From Sandaracinaceae bacterium (lineage in GTDB: Bacteria; Myxococcota_A; Polyangia; Polyangiales; Houyiibacteriaceae), in NCBI GenBank assembly GCA_020633075.1, contig JACKEI010000004.1, positions 186,001-250,000 on the forward strand: DNA of 64,000 bases, read 5' to 3'. The position numbers and the translations under genes were made by a program. The first letter of the stretch is position 1, and each line of letters starts with the position of its first letter. Shown here in pieces: positions 35,991 through 43,974 of this stretch. The notes beneath the pieces are model-generated. The model had not been told where the DNA came from. It did no database searches and was given only the letters and a program-made list of their open reading frames with translations.

Positions 35991-36022
35991 GGGGCCCACG
36001 GCGTACGCGGTGGGCCCCTTTT
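35991..36022 (+). terminator. Intrinsic terminator of serC
   Basis: GGGGCCCAC (35991-35999) pairs with GTGGGCCCC (36010-36018), followed by TTTT. The 10-base loop is itself partly palindromic (GCGTACGC). It begins 20 bp after the serC stop. Confidence 0.85.
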
Positions 36023-36118
36023 CGTTCCGTCGCTCGCGTGCGGCAGGGTGCGGCGGCCTCCTGACGCGGCGCTCGGCCTGAGGCGAGAGCGTCTGGGACG
36101 GGCCTCATGAAGCGTGCT

Positions 36119-37480
36119 CTAGCGTGCGCGCGCGGCGTCCTCCGAGATCCGCGCGACGTGGTTCAGCACGCGCAGGTGGATGCGGTGCACGATGTCGTCC
36201 GCCCAGAGCTTCCAGTACACCGTGGGCATCATGTCGAGCTGGTAGTACGTGCGGCCGCGTAGGCGGGTCCCACCGCTGTCGGTGCGCTCCAGCAGGAAGC
36301 GCCCCGCGGTGGTGCGGAAGTAGCCGTCCAGGTGGCGCGGGCGGATGTCGTAGGGCGACATCTCGCGCATGGGGTCGGGCATGTCCTGCACGCCGAAGGC
36401 CAGCTCACGGGGAGGGTCCCACACCTCGATGGGCTCCACGAACTCCCCGGTGGTGAACTCGCAGCGCCGAATGGCGCCCACGCCGCTGCCTTCGATGCGG
36501 GCGCCCGTCGGGGCGGCGACTCCCACGCGGAAGATCCAGTCTTCGATGGGCGGCAGCTCCGGGAAGGCGACGACGTTCTCCCAGACCACTTCGGGGGGCG
36601 CGGCGACCTCGACGACCGTCTCCACCATGTAGGTCTCGGCCGGCGGTGGCGCGATGGCCTCGGTGACGAGCATGATGGGGAGCAGCAGCGCGGGGGCGGC
36701 CCAGCGGCCGTTGGCGCTGCGGATCTGGGTGCGGATGGCGTACGCGAGCTGATGCCCGATCAGCGTCGTCACCACCGCCAGCGGCCACACCATCATCAGG
36801 CAGATGAGCCCCTCGATCGCGAAGGCGATGAGCACGACGAAGCTCACGACCAGACCGGCGATGGACGCGCCCAGGGAGTAGGCGCGGCCGCGGTGGGCGC
36901 GCACCCCGTGCAGCTGATCGAAGAGCATGGTGGTGGCGAAGCCCGAGAACAGGGGCGCGCCGATGAAGAGGGGCGCGCCGTAGTTGCCGAGCAGGCCCAC
37001 GGAGGCGCCCAGTGCGCCGAGGGTGATGGTGGCGCCCGCGAGGATGCTGAGGGCGAGGGCGGCGCCTGCGCTCATCCGGGGAGCTTCGCCGGGCGTGTCC
37101 GCGGCACCTTGTGTGGGCTCGCTGCCGGCGGGCCGTGCAGCGCTCGGCAGCACGGACAGGGCCAGGAAGAAGAGCAGGTTGGCGAAGGGGACGATGAAGA
37201 GCGCCACCATCCAGGCGGGGGCCGCCGCGTCGCGCAGGCGGCGCGCCGAGAGCCAGATACCCACGGCCAGAAACGGGACCGCCGTGGCCCAGAGCGCCGC
37301 GTAGTAGCCGAGGTTCTCGCCCGGGTGGAAGAGGGGCGCGTCGATCGGGCTGACGTAGTAGAGCGGGCTCCAGGTCTGGCCGAACGCTGCGGACACGGCG
37401 TAGTCGATGCCCACCTTGAGGATCGCGAGCACCACCCCAGCGAGGATGAAGGGCTTCTGTCCGAGTGGGGCGCTGTCCAT
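36119..37480 (-). CDS. Membrane protein with C-terminal SRPBCC/START-like domain
   Basis: 453 residues. The N-terminal half has several hydrophobic helices (FILAGVVLAILKVGIDYAV, LWATAVPFLAVGIWLSARR, then MVALFIVPFANLLFFLALSV) in a DUF805-like arrangement, then more helices (ALALSILAGATITLGALGAS, VVSFVVLIAFAIEGLICLM). From residue about 285 the sequence becomes a soluble START-like lipid or hydrophobic-ligand domain (ETVVEVAAPPEVVWENVVAF, GAIRRCEFTTGEFVEPIEVW, ERTDSGGTRLRGRTYYQLDM). A fused membrane and ligand-binding layout suggests lipid handling at the membrane. No partner is evident. The tRNA gene lies upstream on the same strand, separated by a terminator. Confidence 0.78.
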   Translation of the reverse strand: MDSAPLGQKPFILAGVVLAILKVGIDYAVSAAFGQTWSPLYYVSPIDAPLFHPGENLGYYAALWATAVPFLAVGIWLSARRLRDAAAPAWMVALFIVPFANLLFFLALSVLPSAARPAGSEPTQGAADTPGEAPRMSAGAALALSILAGATITLGALGASVGLLGNYGAPLFIGAPLFSGFATTMLFDQLHGVRAHRGRAYSLGASIAGLVVSFVVLIAFAIEGLICLMMVWPLAVVTTLIGHQLAYAIRTQIRSANGRWAAPALLLPIMLVTEAIAPPPAETYMVETVVEVAAPPEVVWENVVAFPELPPIEDWIFRVGVAAPTGARIEGSGVGAIRRCEFTTGEFVEPIEVWDPPRELAFGVQDMPDPMREMSPYDIRPRHLDGYFRTTAGRFLLERTDSGGTRLRGRTYYQLDMMPTVYWKLWADDIVHRIHLRVLNHVARISEDAARAR

Positions 37481-37512
37481 CCGAGGAGGCTACGCGCTGC
37501 GTCGCGGGCGCG

Positions 37513-37546
37513 GAAAAAAGAAACGCCAGCGGGTGGGCTGGCGTTT
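37513..37546 (-). terminator. Intrinsic terminator of tRNA-Ala
   Basis: On the minus strand AAACGCCAGC (from 37546) and GCTGGCGTTT form a ten-pair stem with a six-base loop, followed by a T-rich tract TTTCTTTTTT. It lies 17 bp after the tRNA 3' end and is the strongest intrinsic terminator in the window. Confidence 0.9.
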
Positions 37547-37562
37547 CACATCGGACCTTGGG

Positions 37563-37638
37563 TGGTGGAGCCAATCGGGATCGAACCGATGACCTCTTGA
37601 GTGCGATTCAAGCGCTCTCCCAACTGAGCTATGGCCCC
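37563..37638 (-). tRNA. tRNA-Ala, anticodon CGC
   Basis: A full cloverleaf of 73 bases plus an encoded CCA (37565-37563). The acceptor stem GGGGCCA/TGGCTCC contains the G3-U70 wobble that marks alanine tRNAs. The D arm is GCTC-AGTTGGGA-GAGC, the anticodon arm CTTGA-ATCGCAC-TCAAG with CGC at positions 34-36, and the T arm ATCGG-TTCGATC-CCGAT. It reads GCG codons, frequent in this GC-rich genome. The upstream region has TTGCGC (37698-37693) and TAAAGT (37676-37671) with a 16-bp spacer as a possible promoter. Confidence 0.95.
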
Positions 37639-37773
37639 AGGGACGTTCTCGCCCGTGAGCGAGAGGCGAGACTTTACATATGGGTGCCAGCCGCGCAAGT
37701 GCCGATGCGTGAAATAGTCGCCGGCGCCGGGAGTATCACTGAAGATACAAGACGTAGTGCTGGTGGACGTGGG

Positions 37774-38436
37774 TCAGAGGCCCAAGAGCGCGGCCAGGTC
37801 GTGGGCGCTCGCAGCCAGGGCCTGCTCGCTGTCAGCCGCTGCGTGCGGGAAGCGAACCACCGGGGCGGACAGCAGGCTCTGCAGCACCTCCAGGTTGTCG
37901 ACCTGGCTGCTGTCGGTGGGGCCGTGCTCGGTCAGGACCACCGCCGCGACGGGGAGGCCGCGGTGATCGAGGGCCTCGACGGCGCAACGCACGTGGCTGA
38001 TGACACCCAGGCCATTGCGGGCGACCAGCAGCGTCGGGAGGCCGAGCGCGCCGATCAGGTCGACGATGGAGCGGCTGGCGTCGAGGGGTACCATCACGCC
38101 GCCAGCGCCCTCCACCAGCAGCAGCTCCGCGCGCACCGCACCGAGCGCCGCGCAGAGCGACTCCGTGCTGGGGACAGGGGCCTCCCCGCGCAGCGTCGCG
38201 CTGAAGGGGGCGAGGGGCGGACGCACGCGGTACAGGCCAGGCAGGTGGGCCAGCTCCGGCCGGCCGCTCGCGCGGGCCAGCGCCACGGCGTCTTCGGGCT
38301 GGGGGTCAACGCCCGTCTCGAGGGGCTTGATGGCGGCGACGTCCAGCCCGCGGCTGCGCGCGTACAGGGCGAGGCCGCGCGTGACGAAGGTCTTGCCTTC
38401 GCCCGTGCCGGTGCCCGTGATGAAGAAGCCCCTCAT
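37774..38436 (-). CDS. bioD: Dethiobiotin synthetase
   Basis: 220 residues. The P-loop is ITGTGTGEGKTFV, then AIKPLETGVDPQPEDAV and the catalytic GAGGVMVPLDASRSIVDL with VARNGLGVISHV, all as in BioD. It uses ATP and CO2 to close the ureido ring of 7,8-diaminononanoate. The start ATG overlaps the bioF stop by four bases (ATGA), which fixes the start and couples translation. bioA, bioB and bioC are not in the window. Confidence 0.95.
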   Translation of the reverse strand: MRGFFITGTGTGEGKTFVTRGLALYARSRGLDVAAIKPLETGVDPQPEDAVALARASGRPELAHLPGLYRVRPPLAPFSATLRGEAPVPSTESLCAALGAVRAELLLVEGAGGVMVPLDASRSIVDLIGALGLPTLLVARNGLGVISHVRCAVEALDHRGLPVAAVVLTEHGPTDSSQVDNLEVLQSLLSAPVVRFPHAAADSEQALAASAHDLAALLGL

Positions 38437-39590
38437 GGGCGCGTCCCCTCGAGCGCGCTCATCAGTGCGTCCAGCTGCGCGTCCGTGTGAGCGGCGGTGG
38501 GCACGATGCGCAGGCGGGCGGTTCCGACGGGGACCGTCGGAGGCCGGATGGCTGGCACGAAGATGCCTCGGTTCATGAGCCCTGCGGCGGCCTCGAGCGC
38601 GCGCGCCTCGGAGCCGAGCAGCAGCGGCACGATGGGGGTGGCGAGAGAGGGCACCTGGTGGCCGAGCGCCCGGAGGTGCGCTCGGAGGCGCTCGCTGTGC
38701 CGCACCAAGCGCGCGCGCTCCGCGTCGGCGGACTCCACCAGCGGCACCGCCGCGACCACTTGCGCAGCGAGGCTCGGCTGCGGGCCGGTCGAGAAGACGA
38801 AGCTGCGGGCGCGGTTGTAGAGCCACTGGGCCGTGTCGCCGTCACTCGCCGCGAAGGCGCCGGCCAGGCCGAAGGCCTTGCCGAGGGTGCCCACCAGGAC
38901 GTCCGGGCGCACGTCTGCGGCAGCGCACGCGCCACGTCCGCTCGGGCCGAGCACGCCGACCGAGTGTGCCTCGTCGACGTAGAGAGCCGCGTCGAACTCG
39001 TCTGCCAGCGCGCGCAGTGCGGGCAGGGGTGCGACGTCGCCGTCCATGCTGAACAGGGCGTCGGTGACGATGAAGGCGCGACGTGCGCTGCCCCGGTTGC
39101 TCCGGAGCAGGTGGCGCAGGTGGTCGAGGTCCGTGTGATGGTAGCGCTCGACCCGGGCGCGGCTCAGACGGCAGCCATCGATCAGGCTCGCGTGGTTGAG
39201 CGCGTCCGAGTAGAGCACGTCACCGGGCTCCGCCAGCGCTTGGAGGGCTCCGACGTTCGCGGCGTAACCTGTGCTGAACAGCCGCGCTGCGGGCTGCTGC
39301 ACGTACGCGGCCAGCGCGACCTCGGCGGCTTCGTGGGCCGCCATGTTGCCCGAGATCAGGCGGCTGGCGCCGGCTCCTGCACCAGACTCCTGCATGGCGC
39401 GCGTGCCCGCCGCGATCAGCTCAGCGTGGTTGGCGAAACCGAGGTAGTTGTTGCTCGAGAAGCAGAGCAGCTCACGGCCATCAACCAGCAAGGTGGCGCC
39501 CTGCTGCCCCTCCACCGTGCGCGGGCGCCGCAGGAGGCCGCGTGCCTCGAGGTCGGCCAGGCGCTGACGGGAATCGTGCTGCAGGGACAT
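38433..39590 (-). CDS. bioF: 8-amino-7-oxononanoate synthase
   Basis: 385 residues, standard length. CFSSNNYLGFANHAEL, GASRLISGNMAAHEAAE, YSDALNHASLIDG, the PLP-binding YVDEAHSVGVLG and Lys in GTLGKAFGLAGAF identify a fold-type I alpha-oxoamine synthase of the BioF type. It condenses pimeloyl-thioester with alanine to start the biotin rings. The downstream bioD overlaps by four bases, which supports BioF over related KBL or ALAS enzymes. Upstream lies the parS/repeat region rather than another bio gene. Confidence 0.95.
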   Translation of the reverse strand: MSLQHDSRQRLADLEARGLLRRPRTVEGQQGATLLVDGRELLCFSSNNYLGFANHAELIAAGTRAMQESGAGAGASRLISGNMAAHEAAEVALAAYVQQPAARLFSTGYAANVGALQALAEPGDVLYSDALNHASLIDGCRLSRARVERYHHTDLDHLRHLLRSNRGSARRAFIVTDALFSMDGDVAPLPALRALADEFDAALYVDEAHSVGVLGPSGRGACAAADVRPDVLVGTLGKAFGLAGAFAASDGDTAQWLYNRARSFVFSTGPQPSLAAQVVAAVPLVESADAERARLVRHSERLRAHLRALGHQVPSLATPIVPLLLGSEARALEAAAGLMNRGIFVPAIRPPTVPVGTARLRIVPTAAHTDAQLDALMSALEGTRP

Positions 39591-39642
39591 CGCGCTGTTG
39601 TGCGAGCGCGGTGGCGTGGGGTCAAGTACGGGTCGGGGGGTG

Positions 39643-39926
39643 GAGTCGGAGTCGGAGTCGGTGGCCGAGTCTGAGTCGGAGTCTGAGTCGGTGGCCGAGT
39701 CTGAGTCTGAGTCGGAGTCTGAGTCGGTGGCCGAGTCTGAGTCTGAGTCGGAGTCTGAGTCGGTGGCCGAGTCTGAGTCGGTGGCCGAGTCTGAGTCGGA
39801 GACTCGGTCGGAGTCGGTGGCCGAGTCGGAGTCGGAGTTGGTGGCGGAGTCGGAGTCGGAGACGGTGGCCGAGTCGGAGACTGAGTCGGAGTCGGAGACG
39901 GTGGCCGAGTCGGAGACTGAGTCGGG
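39643..39926. repeat. GAGTC-rich simple-repeat island 2
   Basis: About 285 bp of GAGTCG, GAGTCT and GTGGCC hexamers, the reverse complement of the units in islands 1 and 3. Towards its right end the units change to GAGACT and GAGACG variants. GANTC sites recur about every six bases. Confidence 0.75.
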
Positions 39927-40161
39927 TCGGGTACCGGGTCGGGTTCAGGGTTCGGTTTGTGGAAGGTTCGTGTTCGGGCGTCGGGTTGGGGTCCGGTGCG
40001 GGTCGGGGGAAGGGTCGGAGTCGGAGTCGGGGACGGCGGCGATGTGGGGGCGTGCAGCGGGGCTTTCGTTGAACGGCTTGGAGGTGGGGGTCAGGGGGGT
40101 CGCAGGGCGCCACGCCGGGTTCGTGCGGGGACACGGTCGGGGGGCGCTGGCTGGCGACAAC

Positions 40162-40175
40162 GTTTCACGTGAAAC
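40162..40175. other. parS: parS centromere site 1
   Basis: A perfect 14-bp palindrome GTTTCACGTGAAAC, the core of the bacterial chromosomal parS site bound by ParB. ParB loads here and spreads to form the partition complex. The flanks are C on both sides. It lies between repeat islands 2 and 3. Confidence 0.9.
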
Positions 40176-40569
40176 CTGGGCCCGTCCTCAGGACCCCTGT
40201 GGTGCTGGTGCCGTCAGGTGCCACCGGCGAGGCGATGCAGCGAGCACGCCCGCACGGACAAGCCCGCGCAGTGTCAGGACGACCGAAGGTGGGACCCCGA
40301 CCTGTGCCGCCGGCCACACGGCTCTGAGGCACCCCGTTCGGGCGTGCTCGCGCGCGGCGTGCTCGCCGTCAGTACGTTGGATGTTCCTTGGCAGTCATGC
40401 CCCGCCGACTTCCGTGTCTGGAGAGCGCCCCAACCGCCAGCCGAGCCAGGGGTGCCACCCTCTCATGATGCTCAGACCCCCTAAGGCCAACCCACCCGAC
40501 GCACGCCCTGCGCGCTCCGCCGCGGACTCAGTCAGAAACTCCGCCACCCCCCGAACTCCGTGCCTGACC

Positions 40570-41075
40570 CTGCCACCGACCGTGCCTTCGACCCCGACTC
40601 CGCATCCGACTCCGACTCAGCCACCGACCCCGCCACCGACTCCGATTCCGACTCAGCCACCGACTCCGACTCAGCCACCGACTCCGACTCAGCCACCGAC
40701 TCCGATTCTGACTCAGCCACCGACTCCGACTCAGCCACCGACTCCGACTCAGCCACCGACTCGGACTCGGCCACCGACTCCGACTCAGCCACCGACTCGG
40801 ACTCGGCCACCGACTCCGACTCTGTCTCCGACTCCGACTCCGACTCTGTCTCCGACTCCGACTCTGTCTCCGACTCTGACTCTGACTCCGACTCCGACTC
40901 TGTCTCCGACTCCGACTCTGTCTCCGACTCCGACTCAGCCACCGACTCCGACTCTGTCTCCGACTCTGACTCCGACTCCGACTCTGTCTCCGACTCTGAC
41001 TCCGACTCCGCCACCGCCACCGCGACCGACTCCGACTCAGCCACCGCCGCCACCGCCACCGACTCGGCCTCAGCC
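40570..41075. repeat. GACTC-rich simple-repeat island 3
   Basis: About 505 bp of GACTCC, GACTCA, GACTCT, GACTCG, GTCTCC and GCCACC hexamers, including long runs of GACTCAGCCACC 12-mers. It is the largest of the three islands and lies between the two parS sites. Its right end changes to GCCACC/GCGACC units. Confidence 0.8.
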
Positions 41076-41134
41076 CACAACAACCCCTCCCCAGCGCTCC
41101 ATCCCCGCACCGGCCTCAGCTCCCCCGCCCCCAC

Positions 41135-41148
41135 GTTTCACGTGAAAC
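41135..41148. other. parS: parS centromere site 2
   Basis: A second exact copy of the 14-bp palindrome GTTTCACGTGAAAC, 973 bp from the first and only 8 bp beyond the 3' end of the DnaJ-class gene. Two identical copies in one kilobase are very unlikely by chance. Confidence 0.9.
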
Positions 41149-41155
41149 CCCCAGC

Positions 41156-42070
41156 CTACTCCAGCGAGAGCCCTCCCCTGACGTCGCCATCGAATGCCGC
41201 CTCAACCGTCTCCAGCGCAGCCTCGAGCGCCTCCGACTGCGTCTCCGGCATGCGCACCTCCAGGTGCACGATCAGGTCTCCAGCCCCGTCCTTGGCCGAC
41301 GCTACGCCCTTCCCTCGGACCCGGAGCTTCCGCCCCGTTTGGCTCCCAGCGGGTACCCCCACGCGCACCTCGCCCTCCAGCGTCGGGACGCCCACCTTCG
41401 CGCCGCGGTACGCCTCGAGCGGCGTGATCGGCACCTTCACGTGGAGCTGCGTGCCCTCCACCCAGAACGACGGGTGCTTCCCGACCTTGACCTCCAGCAT
41501 CAGGTCCCCCGCCCCACCCGCGCCGGGTTGTCCCTGCCCACGTACGCGGATCTTCGCGCCGTCGCTCACGCCCGCCGGGATCTTGACCTTCACGCCGCGC
41601 ACGTTGCCGCTCGGGTCGGTCATGGACACCTCACGCTCGCAGCCGCGCAGCGCCTCCACGAAGCCCACCTCCACCGTGCCGCTCACGTCGCGTCCGCGCG
41701 GAGCCGCCCGCTGCTGGCCGAAGAAGTCCCCAAAGTCCTCCATGCGCACGCCGCGCGGGCCTCGACGTCCGCCCCGGCCACCGAAGATCTCACTGAAGTC
41801 GAAGCCCGCGAAGGCCTCTGCTCCGTGGCGGCGCGGGTCGAACCCCTCGCGCAGGCCGTCCTCTCCGTACTGGTCGTAGAGCTTGCGCTTCTCCTCGTCC
41901 CCGAGCACGTCGTAGGCCTGTGAGATCTGCTTGAAGCGCTCCTCGGCTTTGCTGTCGTCGGGGTTGTGGTCCGGATGAAACTTCTTGGCGAGCTTCCGAA
42001 ACGCCTTCTTGATGTCGGCAGCCCCGGCGTCGCGCGCCACACCCAGCACTTCGTAGTAGTTCTTGGCCAT
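41156..42070 (-). CDS. DnaJ-class (CbpA-like) molecular co-chaperone
   Basis: 304 residues. The J domain spans 1-70 (NYYEVLGVARDAGAADIKKA, FHPDHNPDDSKAEERFKQIS with the HPD motif, then YDVLGDEEKRKLYDQYG). A Gly/Phe-rich linker (FGGRGGRRGPRG) follows, then two beta-barrel substrate domains (VEVGFVEALRGCEREVSM, LEVKVGKHPSFWVEG, PTLEGEVRVGVPAG). The zinc-finger Cys repeats of DnaJ are absent, as in CbpA. It stimulates DnaK ATPase. The stop lies 8 bp from parS site 2; uppS is divergent across about 148 bp. Confidence 0.92.
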   Translation of the reverse strand: MAKNYYEVLGVARDAGAADIKKAFRKLAKKFHPDHNPDDSKAEERFKQISQAYDVLGDEEKRKLYDQYGEDGLREGFDPRRHGAEAFAGFDFSEIFGGRGGRRGPRGVRMEDFGDFFGQQRAAPRGRDVSGTVEVGFVEALRGCEREVSMTDPSGNVRGVKVKIPAGVSDGAKIRVRGQGQPGAGGAGDLMLEVKVGKHPSFWVEGTQLHVKVPITPLEAYRGAKVGVPTLEGEVRVGVPAGSQTGRKLRVRGKGVASAKDGAGDLIVHLEVRMPETQSEALEAALETVEAAFDGDVRGGLSLE

Positions 42071-42218
42071 GAGTGGCCAACACCCTAAGTCGTGGCTGCC
42101 GCAAGACAACCGGCCGCGCGTCCAGCCCTCGCTTGAAGCCGGAATGCGAGCGTGGTAGGTGTCGTTCCTCTGCCCACAGCGTGCCCAAGAGCGCCGCGCT
42201 GCACGCCCTGGACATCCT

Positions 42219-43025
42219 GTGACCGCCTCTCCCGACGCCCCACCGCAGCACGTCGCCATCATCATGGATGGCAATGGTCGCTGGGCCTCCAGCCGCGGCC
42301 ACCTGCGCACCGCCGGACACCACCAGGGGAGCCACACGGTGCGCGACATCGTTCGGGAGTGCCGCCGCAGCGGCGTCCGTGCCCTCACCCTGTACGCCTT
42401 CAGCGAGCAGAACTGGGAGCGGCCCCCACACGAGGTCTCGGCGCTCATGGAGCTGCTCATCGAGTACCTGGTGTCCGAGCGCAGCGAGCTCATGGACAAC
42501 CAGATCCGGCTGCGCGCCATCGGGCGCACACACAAGCTGCCGGCCCGCGTGCTCAGCGTGCTCCACAGCCTCGAGCGCGACACCGCCACCCTCACGGGGA
42601 TGACGCTGACGCTGGCCCTGTCGTACGGGGGCCAGGAAGAGCTCGCCGACGCTGCCGCCGAGATCGCTCGCGACGTTGCGGCGGGGCGTCTCTCCGCCAC
42701 CAGCGTCGACCAGGCCCTGCTCGAGTCGCGCCTGCCGTCGGCCGCGGTCGGCCCGGTCGACTTGCTCATCCGCACCGGTGGGGACCAGCGCATCAGCAAC
42801 TTCCTGCTCTGGGGCGCCGCGTACGCGGAGCTCTTCTTCACGTCCAAGCTCTGGCCCGAGTTCCAGCTCGCGGACCTGCACGAGGCCTTCGAGTCCTTCC
42901 GGTCCCGTGAGCGCCGCTTCGGGCGCGTGCTCGACGCGGCCGCGCCCGAAGCTCCCGAGGCCGCGCCGCCGGCCCCCGTCAGCCCGCCCCAAGACGGCGG
43001 CCAATCCGCCACCGAGGCCCCATGA
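42219..43025 (+). CDS. uppS: Isoprenyl (undecaprenyl) diphosphate synthase
   Basis: 268 residues from GTG 42219. VAIIMDGNGRWASSRG carries the catalytic Asp, with TLYAFSEQNWERPPHEV and the C-terminal DLLIRTGGDQRISNFLLWGAAY, YAELFF and FQLADLHEAF blocks, all as in cis-prenyltransferases. It makes the C55 lipid carrier for peptidoglycan and glycans. The longer frame from 42159 adds a non-conserved Arg-rich leader. The C-terminus has an extra Ala/Pro tail. Its stop overlaps the cdsA start (ATGA), forming the conserved uppS-cdsA pair. Confidence 0.94.
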   Translation: MTASPDAPPQHVAIIMDGNGRWASSRGHLRTAGHHQGSHTVRDIVRECRRSGVRALTLYAFSEQNWERPPHEVSALMELLIEYLVSERSELMDNQIRLRAIGRTHKLPARVLSVLHSLERDTATLTGMTLTLALSYGGQEELADAAAEIARDVAAGRLSATSVDQALLESRLPSAAVGPVDLLIRTGGDQRISNFLLWGAAYAELFFTSKLWPEFQLADLHEAFESFRSRERRFGRVLDAAAPEAPEAAPPAPVSPPQDGGQSATEAP

Positions 43026-43918
43026 CAACAGGCCGCGACGACGCGGACACCGCCCCCACGCCGCCCGCCGGAGCCGAGCCCGCGCCGAGCGACCCGACCT
43101 CGAAGAGCAAGCTGGGCAGCACCGCCCTGCGCTTCGCGTCGGCCTTGCCGCTCATCCCGGTCATCCTCTGGCTCTTGTTCTATGGGCCGCGCTGGGGCTT
43201 CCACGTCTTCTGCTTCGTCGCCGTGGCCATGGTGGCCCGCGAGCTCATGGCCATGACCATGCCGGGGCAGCGCGTCCTCATCGCCCTCGGCACCCTCGCC
43301 ACGGCGGGCTTCGCGGCGGTCGTGGTCTTCGCCCAAGCCCAGCTCTTCCTGGCGGTCTTGGGCCTCGGCTTCGTCGCGTTGGTCGGCAGCTTGTTGCGCC
43401 CCGACCCCATCGAGAGCTCCGGCGCCCGCGCGGGCTGGCTCTTCGGCGGCCCCATCTATGTGGGCGGGCTCCTCATCACGGTGGACCTGCTGCACGGGCT
43501 GCCCTACGGCGCGCGCTGGGTCGTGCTGGCCATGATGCTGGCCTTCCTCTCGGACACGGCCGCGTACTTCGCGGGGCGCGCGTTCGGAAAGCACAAGCTC
43601 TACGAGAAGCTCTCGCCCAAGAAGACCGTCGAGGGCTCGCTGGGCGGGCTGCTCGGCGCGGTGGGTGGCGCCTTCTTCGCCATCTACGTCATGCGGCTGC
43701 CCATCCCCGTGCCGCACGCCATCGCGCTCGGCGTCGTCGCGGGCGGCCTCGGGCAGGCGGGTGACCTGCTCGAGTCGCTGCTCAAGCGCAGCGCGGGCGT
43801 GAAGGACTCGGGCAACATCCTTCCTGGTCACGGCGGCCTGCTGGACCGCGTGGACGCGCTCATGTTCACCGCGTCCACCACGTGGCTCTACGCGGTCTAC
43901 GTCCTGGACGCGCGCTGA
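43022..43918 (+). CDS. cdsA: Phosphatidate cytidylyltransferase
   Basis: 298 residues with seven or eight hydrophobic helices (LPLIPVILWLLFYG, FCFVAVAMVARELMAM and others). The C-terminal CDP-alcohol signature is complete: DLLESLLKRSAGVKDSGNIL, then PGHGGLLDRVDAL. It converts phosphatidic acid and CTP to CDP-diacylglycerol, the branch point for phospholipids, in the inner membrane. The first 30 residues are a Pro/Ala-rich cytosolic leader. It is coupled to uppS. The stem GCGTGCGGCGG/CCGCCGCAGCACGC after it, toward the convergent gene, may terminate transcription. Confidence 0.95.
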   Translation: MTTGRDDADTAPTPPAGAEPAPSDPTSKSKLGSTALRFASALPLIPVILWLLFYGPRWGFHVFCFVAVAMVARELMAMTMPGQRVLIALGTLATAGFAAVVVFAQAQLFLAVLGLGFVALVGSLLRPDPIESSGARAGWLFGGPIYVGGLLITVDLLHGLPYGARWVVLAMMLAFLSDTAAYFAGRAFGKHKLYEKLSPKKTVEGSLGGLLGAVGGAFFAIYVMRLPIPVPHAIALGVVAGGLGQAGDLLESLLKRSAGVKDSGNILPGHGGLLDRVDALMFTASTTWLYAVYVLDAR

Positions 43919-43974
43919 CGCACCCGGCGTGCGGCGGGGCGCCGCCGCAGCACGCTCGGTGGTGACCGCGAGGC

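Larger units (their letters stand above)
39591..41155. other. 1.56-kb non-coding region with two parS sites and two repeat islands
   Basis: Between bioF and the dnaJ-class gene there is no convincing gene on either strand. In order it holds island 2 (GAGTC on the top strand), a GGTCGGG-rich stretch, parS site 1, about 390 bp with no recognisable feature (40176-40569), island 3 (GACTC on the top strand) and parS site 2. Islands 2 and 3 are inverted relative to each other. The frames that stay open through the islands code only Glu-Ser/Val-Ala-Glu or Asp-Ser/Ala-Thr-Asp repeats and have no ribosome site. Confidence 0.75.

Noticed and set aside
37639..37773. Gap between tRNA-Ala and bioD searched for a biotin operator or a second tRNA
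   Set aside because: Only the weak tRNA promoter match was seen; no BirA-like palindrome and no cloverleaf.
39598..41145. Apparent 515-codon gene of Glu-Ser/Val-Ala-Glu repeats, and its counterparts on the other strand and at 31882-32322
   Set aside because: Hexamer repeats without stops remain open in several frames at once; there is no ribosome site, no signal peptide and no non-repetitive domain. Treated as non-coding repeat DNA.
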